Part shown: piece by piece, positions 34,338 to 43,120 of the stretch | Numbering within the stretch: the stretch's first letter is position 1 | Layout: each line of letters begins with the position of its first letter | From: Microbacterium memoriense | GTDB taxonomy: Bacteria > Actinomycetota > Actinomycetes > Actinomycetales > Microbacteriaceae | Direction: 5' to 3' | Length of the DNA stretch: 64,000 bases | NCBI RefSeq assembly: GCF_025398275.1 | Contig: NZ_JAODOR010000010.1 | Span: 186,001-250,000 of the forward strand | Notes under the pieces: model-generated | The model's database searches: none | Told to the model about the DNA's origin: nothing | Seen by the model: only the letters and a program-made list of their open reading frames with translations | Made by a program: the position numbers and the translations under genes

Positions 34338-34385
34338 TTTCGGTCGACCGAAAAATCATGGGGTACAGTTTTCGGTATGCCGAAA
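34338..34385. promoter_or_regulatory. Two MntR-type operator boxes on the mntH promoter
   Basis: Box 1, TTTCGGTCGACCGAAA (34338-34353), is a perfect palindrome. Box 2, TTTCGGTATGCCGAAA (34370-34385), keeps 14 of 16 positions and contains the mntH start codon. Their centres are 32 bases apart, about three helical turns. A TACAGT at 34364-34369 lies between them as a probable -10 element, putting the transcript start at or next to the ATG. A DtxR/MntR-type regulator is encoded just downstream. Confidence 0.8.
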
Positions 34386-35660
34386 TATTCGTCTATCGCA
34401 GAGAAGACCGCGCCGAGCGTCGCGCGCCGCCGCGGAACCGGACGCGCGGCGTGGCTGCTGGGGCCCGCGCTCGTGGCGGGCGTCGCCTATCTCGATCCCG
34501 GCAACGTCGCCAGCAACATGACCGCCGGCGCCCGCTTCGGCTATCTCCTGGTGTGGGTCGTGGTGCTGGGCAACGCGATGGCCTGGCTCATCCAGTACCT
34601 GTCCGCGAAGCTCGGCATCGTCACCGGTCGGAGCCTGGCCGACGTGCTCGGCGAGCGCATCCGCAGCCGCTGGGGCCGACGAGCCTACTGGGTCCAGGCC
34701 GAGCTCGTGGCGATGGCGACCGACGTCGCGGAGATCATCGGCGGCGCCGTCGCGCTCTGGCTGCTCTTCGGCATCCCCCTGATCTGGGGTGGCCTGATCA
34801 CCGGCGCCGTCTCGATCATGCTCCTCGCGATCCAGTCGCGCCGCGGCGCGCGTCCGTTCGAGTTCGTCGTGATGGGCCTGCTGATCATCATCGCGGTGGG
34901 TTTCACGTACGGCGTCTTCGTCGCGCCTCCGGATGCCGGGGCCATCGCCGGCGGACTCCTGCCCCGCTTCGATGGCGCCGAGTCCGTGTTGCTGGCGGCA
35001 TCCATCCTCGGGGCCACGATCATGCCGCACGCGATCTATGCGCACTCCGCGCTCGCCCGAGACCGCTTCACCGCCCCGACTGCGCGCGCCGGCGATCGCG
35101 GACACAGCGTCGCTCGCCTGCTGCGCGCCACCCGGTGGGATGTCACGATCGCGCTCGTCATCGCCGGCACCGTGAACCTCTGCATCCTGCTGCTGGCCGC
35201 GGCGAACCTCGTCGGCGTGCCCGGTACCGACAGCCTCGAAGGTGCGTACGCCGCGCTGCAGACCGGCCTCGGCGGGGTCGTCGCAACCCTGTTCGCGGTC
35301 GGCCTGCTCGCCAGCGGGCTCGCCTCGAGCGCCGTCGGCGCCTACGCCGGCGCGGAGATCATGAACGGCCTGCTGCGGGTGCGTATCCCGCTGCTCGCCC
35401 GGCGCCTCGTGACGCTCGTTCCCGCGCTGGCGCTTCTCGCGCTCGGCGCCGACCCGACGCAGGCCCTCGTCCTGAGTCAGGTCGTGCTGAGCTTCGGCAT
35501 CCCGTTCGCGCTCATTCCGCTGGTCGCCCTCACGGCGAAGCCGGACGTGCTCGGCGCGTACCGCAACCGCTGGTGGACGACGGCAGCCGGGATCGCCGCA
35601 GCCATTTTTCTCGTGTCGCTCAATGCCCTGCTCCTGTGGCTGGTGTTCACGGGCGGATAG
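34377..35660 (+). CDS. mntH: Nramp manganese/divalent metal transporter (MntH)
   Basis: This 427-residue Nramp protein has 11 membrane helices and the metal-site motifs DPGN (residues 40-43, in VAYLDPGNVASN) and MPH (216-218, in ATIMPHAIYAHS). It imports Mn2+ by proton symport. The ATG at 34377 is used because the family begins a few residues later and because it fits the promoter; an upstream in-frame ATG at 34332 would precede the -10 element. The message appears leaderless. An MntR gene follows 8 bases after the stop. Confidence 0.95.
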   Translation: MPKYSSIAEKTAPSVARRRGTGRAAWLLGPALVAGVAYLDPGNVASNMTAGARFGYLLVWVVVLGNAMAWLIQYLSAKLGIVTGRSLADVLGERIRSRWGRRAYWVQAELVAMATDVAEIIGGAVALWLLFGIPLIWGGLITGAVSIMLLAIQSRRGARPFEFVVMGLLIIIAVGFTYGVFVAPPDAGAIAGGLLPRFDGAESVLLAASILGATIMPHAIYAHSALARDRFTAPTARAGDRGHSVARLLRATRWDVTIALVIAGTVNLCILLLAAANLVGVPGTDSLEGAYAALQTGLGGVVATLFAVGLLASGLASSAVGAYAGAEIMNGLLRVRIPLLARRLVTLVPALALLALGADPTQALVLSQVVLSFGIPFALIPLVALTAKPDVLGAYRNRWWTTAAGIAAAIFLVSLNALLLWLVFTGG

Positions 35661-35668
35661 CCTGAAGC

Positions 35669-36307
35669 GTGCACTCCGCCGCAACCGACGACTACCTGAA
35701 GACGATCTACCACCACACCGAGTGGCAGACCGCCCCGATCACGCCGTCGCAGTTGGCCGCCGAGCTCGGCCTCGCCCCGTCGACCGTGACCGAGATGGTG
35801 CAGAAGCTCGCGGCGCAGGATCTCGTCTCGCACCGGCCGTACGGGCCGATCTCGCTGACGGATGCCGGGCGCCTGCGCGCCGCGGCGATCATCCGCCGGC
35901 ATCGCCTGATCGAGACGTGGCTGGTCCGCGAGTTCGGCTATGCGTGGGATGAGGTCCACGATGAAGCCGAGGTGCTCGAGCACACGATCAGCGATCGGCT
36001 GCTGGACGGCATCGACGGCCGGCTCGGTCACCCGCGGTTCGATCCGCACGGCGATGCCATCCCGGACGCGGCCGGCGAGGTCGTCCGCGTCCCGTTCGTG
36101 CTCCTCGGCGGGGCGCTCGTCGGCCACACCGGCCGGGTGCTGCGGGTGAGCGACCGCGACCCCGCGCTCCTGCGAGCGCTGCAGGCGACGGGCCTCGACG
36201 TCGGCCACGCCGTGATGGTCACCGGTCGCGCCGCGGTGCGCATCGACGGCGGGGAGTCCGTCGAGTTGCCCGCCGGCGCCGCCGAGGCGGTCTGGCTCAC
36301 CGCCTGA
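35669..36307 (+). CDS. mntR: Metal-dependent transcriptional regulator, DtxR/MntR family
   Basis: The 212-residue protein has an N-terminal winged helix (YLKTIYHHTEW, AELGLAPSTVTEMVQKLAAQDLV), a dimer domain with HRLIETWLVREFGYAWDEVHDEAEVLEH carrying metal ligands, and a C-terminal SH3-like domain. This is the long DtxR/IdeR layout, but the partner mntH and the palindromes upstream point to Mn sensing. The GTG at 35669 lies 8 bases after the mntH stop, so both genes share one message. It probably represses the unit when Mn is ample. Confidence 0.9.
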   Translation: MHSAATDDYLKTIYHHTEWQTAPITPSQLAAELGLAPSTVTEMVQKLAAQDLVSHRPYGPISLTDAGRLRAAAIIRRHRLIETWLVREFGYAWDEVHDEAEVLEHTISDRLLDGIDGRLGHPRFDPHGDAIPDAAGEVVRVPFVLLGGALVGHTGRVLRVSDRDPALLRALQATGLDVGHAVMVTGRAAVRIDGGESVELPAGAAEAVWLTA

Positions 36308-36319
36308 GCCGGAGCTCAG
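36304..36319. terminator. Short hairpin spanning two facing stop codons
   Basis: CTGAGC and GCTCAG enclose a CGGA loop. The hairpin contains both the mntR stop (36305-36307) and the stop of the opposite-strand SDR gene (36316-36318). It could serve as a compact two-way terminator, but the 6-base stem is short. Confidence 0.35.
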
Positions 36320-37269
36320 CGGCGACGAGCCTTCGCGGCCTTTTCGTAGGGCCACGGCATGCGGGTCGCATGCGCGCAGTAGTTCCAGAGGCGGGCGGCG
36401 ATCTCGGTGTCACGGGTGATCGCCGAGGGCGTCGCTTCGCGCGGCAATCCGGTGGCCACACGCGACGGCCCCCAGAACGATCCGCCGCGCGCGTCCGGGT
36501 CGACCAGGGCACGCACAAGCGGCCACGCGCCGTGCTCCTTGGACTGCGTGATCGGCGCCTGCAGGTTGTCGAGGAACCGTGTGCCGCGGGACGGCTCGTT
36601 GATCCCGAGGATGCCGCGCGTGCGCCCACTCGTCGAGTAACCGGGGTGCGCGATCAGGCTGTCCACCGGGACACCCTCGTCGCGGAGCCGCCGATCGGCC
36701 TCGAGTCCGAGCGCTGTCGTGCCGACCTTCGATTGCACGTACGCGCGCCACGGCGTGTAGCCGTTCTCCAGCTCGGGATCGACCGGGTCGTACTTCCACA
36801 TCGACGTCGACATCGAACCGAGCCAGACCATCCGCCCGCGCGCCATCGCGAGCGACGTCAGCAGCTCACCCGCGAGCGCGAAGTGGCCGAGCACATTCGT
36901 GGCGAAGACGATCTCGTGTCCGTCCGCCGTGGTGTCCCGCTCCGCGGGCGGATGCACCATTCCCGCGTTCAACAACAGTCCGTCCAGTCCCGTGCGTCCG
37001 CGCGCGGTCGCCGCGGCGGAGCGGACCGAGCCGAGGTTGCTCGTGTCGAGGATCAGGGTCTCCACCGACGCCGACGGATGCTGTCGCAACACGGTCGCCC
37101 GCGCGGTCGACAGCCGGTTCGGATTGCGGCCCGTCATCACGACGTGCGCACCCGCGCCGGCCAGTTGCAGCGACGAGAAGAACCCGAGCCCTGCCGTGGA
37201 TCCGGTGACCAGATAGCGCCGACCGGTCAGGTCGGGCAGCTGCCGGGGGTCCCATTTCTCACGCGTCAC
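36316..37269 (-). CDS. SDR family oxidoreductase, retinol-dehydrogenase-like
   Basis: The 317-residue protein has TGSTAGLG (NADP-type glycine motif), LLLNAG, and the catalytic YVQSK, with a C-terminal extension of about 70 residues. This is the extended short-chain group resembling retinol dehydrogenases and actinobacterial oxidoreductases of unknown substrate. GTG is the start codon. It ends tail to tail against mntR, with only 8 bases between the stops. Confidence 0.85.
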   Translation of the reverse strand: MTREKWDPRQLPDLTGRRYLVTGSTAGLGFFSSLQLAGAGAHVVMTGRNPNRLSTARATVLRQHPSASVETLILDTSNLGSVRSAAATARGRTGLDGLLLNAGMVHPPAERDTTADGHEIVFATNVLGHFALAGELLTSLAMARGRMVWLGSMSTSMWKYDPVDPELENGYTPWRAYVQSKVGTTALGLEADRRLRDEGVPVDSLIAHPGYSTSGRTRGILGINEPSRGTRFLDNLQAPITQSKEHGAWPLVRALVDPDARGGSFWGPSRVATGLPREATPSAITRDTEIAARLWNYCAHATRMPWPYEKAAKARRR

Positions 37270-37310
37270 GGCTCGAGACTACGTCGCCAGCCGCCGCTAG
37301 GCTGGGCCCC

Positions 37311-38120
37311 ATGCGGACACGCGGCGATATCGAATGCTGGTTGACCGACATGGACGGGGTTCTCGTCCACGAGAACAAGCCCATCCCGGGTGCTGCGGAG
37401 CTGCTCGCGCAGTGGCGGAGCGAGGGGATCCCGTTCCTCGTGCTGACCAACAACCCCTTCTACACGCCGCGCGATCTCAGCGCCCGACTGAGGATCTCGG
37501 GACTCGAGGTGCCGGAGGATCGCATCTGGACGTCCGCGCTCGCGACCGCCGAATTCCTGAAGTCTCAGCATCCAGGCGGCACGGCGTTCGTCATCGGTGA
37601 GGCGGGCCTGACGACCGCGCTCCACGAGGCCGGCTACGTCATGACCGAGACGCACCCCGACTACGTCGTCGTCGGGGAGACCCGCAATTACTCGTTCGAC
37701 CGCATCACGCAGGCGATCCGCTATATCAACGCCGGCGCGCGGTTCATCGTCACGAATCCGGATGCCACCGGACCCACCCCATTCGGCGTCGTCCCTGCCA
37801 CCGGGTCGTTCGCGGCACTCATCACCCACGCGACCGGCAAAGCACCGTATGTCGTCGGCAAGCCGAATCCGATGATGTTCCGCTCGGCGATGAACCAGAT
37901 CGGCGCGCATTCGGAGAACACGGGAATGATCGGCGACCGCATGGACACCGATGTCGTCGCGGGCATCGAGGCGGGCCTGCACACGATCTTGGTGCGCACC
38001 GGAATCGCGGACGACGCCGAGATCGAGCGGTATCCGTTCCGCCCCGACGAGATCCTCGATTCGGTGGCCGACCTCCTGCGTCCGGTGCCACTGGAATCAG
38101 AGATGCCGGAGGGTTTGTGA
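37311..38120 (+). CDS. HAD-IIA family hydrolase (NagD-like sugar phosphatase)
   Basis: The 269-residue protein has the HAD motifs DMDGV (nucleophile Asp13), LTNNPFYTP (motif II), KPNPMMF (motif III lysine) and MIGDRMDTDVVAGIEAG (motif IV). The HAD-IIA cap lies between motifs II and III. Relatives dephosphorylate nucleotides, sugar phosphates or p-nitrophenyl phosphate. The GTG of the next small gene overlaps its stop (GTGA), so it leads a three-gene unit with two membrane microproteins. Confidence 0.9.
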   Translation: MRTRGDIECWLTDMDGVLVHENKPIPGAAELLAQWRSEGIPFLVLTNNPFYTPRDLSARLRISGLEVPEDRIWTSALATAEFLKSQHPGGTAFVIGEAGLTTALHEAGYVMTETHPDYVVVGETRNYSFDRITQAIRYINAGARFIVTNPDATGPTPFGVVPATGSFAALITHATGKAPYVVGKPNPMMFRSAMNQIGAHSENTGMIGDRMDTDVVAGIEAGLHTILVRTGIADDAEIERYPFRPDEILDSVADLLRPVPLESEMPEGL

Positions 38121-38227
38121 CTCCCTTCGAGCAGACGCTGCTGTTCGCCGCGACGATCCTCGTCCTGGTGGGTACGCTCGTGGCCTTCGCGGTTCAGTAC
38201 TTCCGCGGACGCGGAGGAGACGACTGA
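38117..38227 (+). CDS. Membrane microprotein (36 aa)
   Basis: The reading frame encodes 36 residues beginning TPFEQTLLFAATILVLVGTL and ending YFRGRGGDD, with one clear membrane helix and a charged tail. It starts with GTG overlapping the HAD stop (GTGA) and its stop overlaps the next start (TGATG). These tight overlaps on both sides are the main argument that it is real. I do not recognise it. Confidence 0.68.
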   Translation: MTPFEQTLLFAATILVLVGTLVAFAVQYFRGRGGDD

Positions 38228-38406
38228 TGGCGCTGTTCCTTGCGGTCTCGGCGCTCGTGGTTCTGCTCATCACGCTCGTGCTGTTCCTTCGCGCGCGCCG
38301 CGAGGCCCCTCAGGGCACGCCGCTGCCCAACGGCCGCGCGCTCGTCCTGATGACACTGCTCGGCCTCATGCTGGCGCTGGCATCGCAGCTACCCGCGTTC
38401 CGCTGA
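38227..38406 (+). CDS. Small two-helix membrane protein (59 aa)
   Basis: This 59-residue product starts MALFLAVSALVVLLITLVLF and has two membrane helices separated by a basic, proline-containing loop (RARREAPQGTPLPNGRA). It is translationally coupled to the preceding microprotein by TGATG. No family is recognised. It may act with its two upstream neighbours at the membrane. Confidence 0.7.
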   Translation: MALFLAVSALVVLLITLVLFLRARREAPQGTPLPNGRALVLMTLLGLMLALASQLPAFR

Positions 38407-38435
38407 GCTGCGCCCGCGGGCGCGGGCCGGCGCGA

Positions 38436-38521
38436 GGTTTCGATACGTGGCGCTTCGCGCCGCTACGGGGCCTGATACGCAGCCGCCTCAACGCCGCTCC
38501 GCGGCATTGACCCGGCTCGTA
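38436..38521. repeat. GTTTCGATAC-type intergenic repeat
   Basis: The stretch opens GAGGTTTCGATACGTGGCGC, has nested GGCGCTTCGCGCC and ATACG/CGTAT pairings, and ends with GCTCGTATCAC, complementary to the start (GATACG/CGTATC). This GTTTCGATACG motif with hairpins is a recurring type between genes in related actinobacteria. It fills the convergent gap before the pyrE stop, so it may end both transcripts. Confidence 0.6.
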
Positions 38522-39097
38522 TCACTGCGGGGCGAGGCCCAGGTCGGCGAGGTCGATGATCGAGCGCCAGGTGTATCCGGCTTCTTCGACGGCGGCCTGC
38601 GCGCCGGTCTTGCGGTCGACGACCGTGACGACCGCGACGACATCCGCGCCCGCCGCGCGCGCGACCTCGGCGGCCTTCAGCGGTGACTGACCGGTCGTGG
38701 AGGTGTCCTCCACGACCACCACGCGCTTTCCCGCGACCTCGGCACCCTCGATCTGGCGGCCGCGGCCGTGATCCTTCGGCTCCTTGCGCACGACGAACGC
38801 ATCCACCGGCGTTCCGGCCTGCACCGACGCGTGCAGCACGGCGTTGGCGATCGGGTCGGCGCCGAGAGTGAGCCCGCCCACGGCATCCACGCTCAGGTCA
38901 CGGATGATGTCCAGCACGAGGCGCCCGATCGCCGGTGCGGCGCGGTGGTCGAGCGTGAGCTTGCGCATGTCGACGTAATACGTCGCCTTTTTGCCGCTCG
39001 AGAGCGTGAAGTCGCCGTGGAAGACGGCTTCCTCCTGGATCAGCCCGATCAGCGTCTGACGGTCGTTCTCGAGAGCGGCAGTGGAGGCGATGGTCAT
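38522..39097 (-). CDS. pyrE: Orotate phosphoribosyltransferase
   Basis: The 191-residue enzyme joins orotate and PRPP to make OMP in pyrimidine synthesis. Its PRPP loop is KRVVVVEDTSTTGQSPLKAAE, and the DFTLSSGKKATYYVDMRKLT and KEPKDHGRGRQIEG segments are typical of PyrE. It stands alone here, away from other pyr genes, which is common in actinobacteria. Confidence 0.95.
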   Translation of the reverse strand: MTIASTAALENDRQTLIGLIQEEAVFHGDFTLSSGKKATYYVDMRKLTLDHRAAPAIGRLVLDIIRDLSVDAVGGLTLGADPIANAVLHASVQAGTPVDAFVVRKEPKDHGRGRQIEGAEVAGKRVVVVEDTSTTGQSPLKAAEVARAAGADVVAVVTVVDRKTGAQAAVEEAGYTWRSIIDLADLGLAPQ

Positions 39098-39183
39098 GCG
39101 TCGATTCTAGAGCGCGGCATCCGCTAGCCTTGTGGCCTGACCACATAGTCGACGCTAGTGTCGGACTCGACCAAGGGAGCATC

Positions 39184-40716
39184 ATGGCCCGCATCGGCAT
39201 CGTCGCTGAGCAGCCCGGCGAGAGCCGCGTCGCTGTCTCTCCGCTGACGGCCCTGAAGATCCGGGGACTCGGCTACGACGTCCTCATCGAGGCGGATGCC
39301 GGCGCGCGCTCCTCCTTCCCCGATGCGGCGTACCTGGAATCCGGCGCGACGGTCGCTTCGCGGGGTGAGGCGTGGGCTGCCGACATCGTTCTGAAGGTGA
39401 ACGCGCCGACGGACGAGGAGATCGCACTCCTGCATCCCGGCGCGACCGTGATCGCTCTCCTGAGTCCGGCGCTGCGCCCCGAGCTGCTCGAGCGCCTCGC
39501 CGGCCAAGGCATCACGGCGCTCGCGCTCGATGCCGTCCCGCGCATCTCGCGCGCGCAGTCGATGGATGTCCTGAGTTCGATGGCGAACATCGCCGGCTAC
39601 CGCGCTGTCGTCGAGGCCGCGCACGAGTTCGGCCGCTTCTTCACCGGTCAGGTCACGGCCGCCGGCAAAGTGCCGCCGGCGAAAGTTCTCGTCGCCGGAG
39701 CCGGAGTGGCCGGTCTCGCGGCGATCGGCGCGGCCTCGAGTCTCGGCGCGATCGTCCGCGCCACCGACCCGCGGCCCGAGGTCGCCGACCAGGTGGCCTC
39801 GATCGGTGGCATTTATCTGCCGGTCGATGTGGCGGTCGAGGCATCCGCCGACGGGTACGCGAAAGCCACGAGCGAGGCCTACGACCGCCGCGCCGCCGAG
39901 ATCTACAGCGGGCAGGCGATCGAGGTCGACATCGTGATCACGACGGCCCTCATTCCGGGGCGCGCGGCGCCGCGCCTGCTGACCGCCGCCGATGTCGCCT
40001 CGATGAAACCGGGCAGCGTCATCGTGGACATGGCAGCCGGCCAGGGCGGGAACGTCGACGGCTCCGTCGCCGGCGAACGCGTCGTGACGGCGAACGGCGT
40101 CGTGATCCTCGGGTACACCGATCTCGCCGGACGCCTCCCCCAGCAGGCTTCGCAGCTCTACGGGACAAACCTGCTGAACCTCCTCACCCTCCTCACTCCG
40201 GAGAAGGACGGCGTGCTCACTCTGGACGAGGACGACATCGTCCAACGCGCGGTGACGGTGACCCGCGGCGGCGCAGTCACGTGGCCGCCCCCGCCCGTGC
40301 AGGTATCGGCGCCCGCCGCCCCGGCCGCGGCCCTCGAACCGGCTCCCGTCAAGAGGAAGATGTCCTCGCGTGCGAAGACCGGTCTCATCTCACTCGGCAT
40401 CGCCGTGCTCTTCCTCATCTGCGCGTTCGCGCCGGCACCGCTCCCCCAGCACTTCCTCGTGTTGACGCTGTCGGTCGTGATCGGGTTCTACGTCATCGGC
40501 AAGGTGGCCCACGCACTGCACACGCCGCTCATGAGCGTCACGAACGCCATCAGCGGCATCATCATCGTCGGCGCCATGGTCCAGATCACGGCCGACAATC
40601 TGCTCGTGCAGATCCTCGCGGCCATCGCGGTGCTGCTGGCATCCATCAACGTCTTCGGCGGCTTCGCCGTCACGAGCCGAATGCTCGCGATGTTCTCGAA
40701 GGGGGCCGACAAGTGA
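39184..40716 (+). CDS. pntA: NAD(P) transhydrogenase subunit alpha
   Basis: This 510-residue protein has the NAD-binding domain I ([44 protein letters not shown]) followed by a linker and four C-terminal membrane helices, as in PntA where both parts are joined. With PntB it couples hydride transfer between NADH and NADP+ to proton movement. The ATG at 39184 has a proper family start. It overlaps pntB by GTGA. Confidence 0.95.
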   Translation: MARIGIVAEQPGESRVAVSPLTALKIRGLGYDVLIEADAGARSSFPDAAYLESGATVASRGEAWAADIVLKVNAPTDEEIALLHPGATVIALLSPALRPELLERLAGQGITALALDAVPRISRAQSMDVLSSMANIAGYRAVVEAAHEFGRFFTGQVTAAGKVPPAKVLVAGAGVAGLAAIGAASSLGAIVRATDPRPEVADQVASIGGIYLPVDVAVEASADGYAKATSEAYDRRAAEIYSGQAIEVDIVITTALIPGRAAPRLLTAADVASMKPGSVIVDMAAGQGGNVDGSVAGERVVTANGVVILGYTDLAGRLPQQASQLYGTNLLNLLTLLTPEKDGVLTLDEDDIVQRAVTVTRGGAVTWPPPPVQVSAPAAPAAALEPAPVKRKMSSRAKTGLISLGIAVLFLICAFAPAPLPQHFLVLTLSVVIGFYVIGKVAHALHTPLMSVTNAISGIIIVGAMVQITADNLLVQILAAIAVLLASINVFGGFAVTSRMLAMFSKGADK

Positions 40717-42116
40717 GCGTCGCCGCGTCCGTCGCCGGTGCCGCGTACATCGTCGCGGCGCTGCTGTTCATCCTGAGCCTGGCAGGGCTCTCGACCCACG
40801 CCTCCTCGCGCCGCGGCGTCGCCTTCGGCATCGCCGGCATGGCGATAGCGCTCATCGCGACCGTCTGGCTCGTCGCCGCCGGAAGCTGGGGCGAGCCACC
40901 CGCCGCGCTCGGCCTGACACTGCTGGTCGTCGCGGTGCTCGTCGGCGGAGCAATCGGACTCTGGCGTGCCCGCGTCGTCGAGATGACCGGGATGCCGGAG
41001 CTCATCGCCCTGCTCCACTCGTTCGTGGGCCTCGCCGCGGTCCTTGTCGGCTGGAACGGGGCCCTGTCGGGCGACGATCTCACCGGGGCGCTCCGCGACA
41101 TCCACCATGCCGAGGTGTTCATCGGGGTCTTCATCGGCGGAGTGACCTTCACGGGGTCGATCGTCGCCTACCTCAAACTCTCCGGGCGGATGGCGTCGAA
41201 ACCGCTCGTTCTCCCCGGCAAGAACGCGTTGAACCTCGGCGCGCTCGTCGCCTTCATCGCGCTGACGGTCTGGTACGTCCTCACGCCGGTCCTGCCGCTC
41301 CTGATCGCCGTCACTGTCCTCGCACTCGCACTCGGCTGGCATCTGGTCGCCTCGATCGGTGGCGGCGACATGCCCGTTGTCGTCTCGATGCTCAACAGCT
41401 ACTCCGGCTGGGCAGCCGCCGCGGCCGGCTTCCTGCTGAACAACGACCTGCTGATCGTCACGGGAGCGCTCGTCGGGTCGTCCGGCGCCTACCTCAGCTA
41501 CATCATGTGTCAGGCGATGAACCGGTCGTTCCTGTCGGTGATCGCGGGCGGGTTCGGCATCGAGGCCCCGCGGGCGGATGCCGGAGCCCCGGGCGTGCAC
41601 CGCGAGATCGATGCCGCGGGAGTCGCGGAGCTCCTTCGCACCGCCCGGTCGGTCGTGATCACGCCGGGCTACGGCATGGCCGTCGCGCAAGCGCAGTATC
41701 CGGTGGCGGATCTCACGCAGCGGCTGCGCGATCGCGGGATCGAGGTGCGCTTCGGCATCCACCCCGTCGCCGGACGCCTGCCGGGACACATGAACGTGCT
41801 CCTCGCCGAAGCGCGCGTGCCGTACGACATCGTGCTGGAGATGGACGAGATCAACGACGACTTCACGGGCACGGATGTCGTTCTCGTCATCGGGGCGAAC
41901 GACACCGTCAACCCGTCCGCGGCCGATGATCCGTCCTCGCCGATCGCCGGGATGCCGGTGCTGCACGTCTGGGACGCCGCCGACGTCGTCGTCTTCAAGC
42001 GGTCGATGGCCTCCGGCTACGCCGGCGTCGCGAACCCCCTGTTCTGGCGCGACAACACCCAGATGCTCTTCGGCGACGCGAAACAGCGCGTCGAGGACAT
42101 CCTCCGCGCCCTCTGA
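40713..42116 (+). CDS. pntB: NAD(P) transhydrogenase subunit beta
   Basis: The 467-residue beta subunit begins with about nine membrane helices (residues 1-260), holding the proton path, and ends with the NADP-binding domain III with [15 protein letters not shown] and [14 protein letters not shown]. The GTG at 40713 overlaps the pntA stop. The ending [17 protein letters not shown] is the family C-terminus. Confidence 0.95.
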   Translation: MSVAASVAGAAYIVAALLFILSLAGLSTHASSRRGVAFGIAGMAIALIATVWLVAAGSWGEPPAALGLTLLVVAVLVGGAIGLWRARVVEMTGMPELIALLHSFVGLAAVLVGWNGALSGDDLTGALRDIHHAEVFIGVFIGGVTFTGSIVAYLKLSGRMASKPLVLPGKNALNLGALVAFIALTVWYVLTPVLPLLIAVTVLALALGWHLVASIGGGDMPVVVSMLNSYSGWAAAAAGFLLNNDLLIVTGALVGSSGAYLSYIMCQAMNRSFLSVIAGGFGIEAPRADAGAPGVHREIDAAGVAELLRTARSVVITPGYGMAVAQAQYPVADLTQRLRDRGIEVRFGIHPVAGRLPGHMNVLLAEARVPYDIVLEMDEINDDFTGTDVVLVIGANDTVNPSAADDPSSPIAGMPVLHVWDAADVVVFKRSMASGYAGVANPLFWRDNTQMLFGDAKQRVEDILRAL

Positions 42117-42117
42117 C

Positions 42118-42155
42118 GCGTCGCCCGGCCGCGTCGCCCGGCCCGTCGCCCGGCC
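42118..42155. repeat. Three short tandem GCGTCGCCCGGCC units
   Basis: Three copies of about 12-13 bases (GCGTCGCCCGGCC, then again, then CGTCGCCCGGCC) start right after the pntB stop. This looks like local slippage. It merges into the inverted repeat that follows. Confidence 0.6.
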
Positions 42156-42156
42156 G

Positions 42157-42223
42157 CGAAACACCGGTGGTGCACCGAGACACCGCACACCAGCAGATGT
42201 CTCGGTGCACGGATGGTGTCTCG
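42157..42223. repeat. Nested inverted repeat before xthA
   Basis: A perfect 13-base pair of arms, GTGCACCGAGACA (42170-42182) and its complement (42198-42210), surrounds a 15-base loop. An outer pair, CGAAACACC and GGTGTCTCG, adds eight of nine matches. The whole forms a cruciform-like structure between pntB and xthA, both on the plus strand, so it could be a terminator or a mobile palindrome. Confidence 0.72.
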
Positions 42224-42265
42224 CGGCGGCGGGTGGGGGAGGCGCCGGCGGATACGCTGGGAGGC

Positions 42266-43105
42266 ATGCGTGTGGCCACCTGGAACGTCAACTCCATCCG
42301 CGCGCGCGTCGCGCGCACCGTCGATTTCGCCGTGCGCGAGAACATCGACGTGCTCGCGATGCAGGAGATCAAGTGCAAGCCCGAGCAGTTCCCCTACGCC
42401 GAGTTCGAGGCGGCGGGGTACACGGTCGAGGCGCACGGACTGAATCAATGGAACGGCGTCGCGATCGCGAGCCGTGAACCGCTCGAGGACCTGCAGATCG
42501 GCTTTCCCGGCATGCCCGGATTCCAGAAGGGCTACGACGGGCCCGATGCTCCGCAGGAGGCGCGCGCGATCGGCGCGACCGTCGGCGGCGTCACGGTCTG
42601 GAGTCTGTATGTTCCCAACGGACGCTCGCTCGATGATCCGCACTACGCGTACAAGCTGGCCTGGCTCGAAGCGCTCCGCGGATACACGGCCGACAGCCTC
42701 GGGGCCAACCCGGACCTCGCTCTCGCCCTGACCGGCGACTTCAACATCGCCCCGACCGACGCCGACAACGGCGACCCGACGCTGGTCGAGGGCGTGTCGA
42801 CGCATGTGTCACCGCCCGAGCGTGCGGCATTCCAGTCGCTGCTGGATGCCGGACTCTCCGACACTGTGCGCCCCCTCGTTCCGACCGGCTACACGTACTG
42901 GGACTACAAGCAGCTGCGGTTCCCGCGCAATGAGGGCCTGCGCATCGACTTCATCCTCGGCTCGCGGGCGTTCGCCGACGCCGTCGTGGGCGCCGGCATC
43001 CACCGCGACGAACGCAAGGGCGAGATCCCGAGCGACCACGTGCCCGTCGTCGTCGACCTCGACCTCACGGGTCCGGATGACGATGACCGCCCGATGATCT
43101 GGTAA
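42266..43105 (+). CDS. xthA: Exodeoxyribonuclease III (AP endonuclease)
   Basis: The 279-residue protein has the ExoIII fold: MRVATWNVNSIRARV at the start, AMQEIKCKPEQFP (metal ligand Glu), TGDFNIAPTDAD (catalytic Asp-Asn) and the final SDHVPVVVDLD. It nicks DNA at abasic sites and has 3'-5' exonuclease activity, acting after glycosylases. The ATG at 42266 has a GGGAGG ribosome site and is preferred to an upstream ATG inside the inverted repeat. Confidence 0.95.
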   Translation: MRVATWNVNSIRARVARTVDFAVRENIDVLAMQEIKCKPEQFPYAEFEAAGYTVEAHGLNQWNGVAIASREPLEDLQIGFPGMPGFQKGYDGPDAPQEARAIGATVGGVTVWSLYVPNGRSLDDPHYAYKLAWLEALRGYTADSLGANPDLALALTGDFNIAPTDADNGDPTLVEGVSTHVSPPERAAFQSLLDAGLSDTVRPLVPTGYTYWDYKQLRFPRNEGLRIDFILGSRAFADAVVGAGIHRDERKGEIPSDHVPVVVDLDLTGPDDDDRPMIW

Positions 43106-43120
43106 CCGGCGCGGGTGCCC

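Noticed and set aside
39372..42116. A 914-codon open frame on the plus strand that reads through from inside pntA into pntB
   Set aside because: The first half is arginine- and proline-rich out-of-frame translation of pntA; only the part after 40713 is the true pntB frame.
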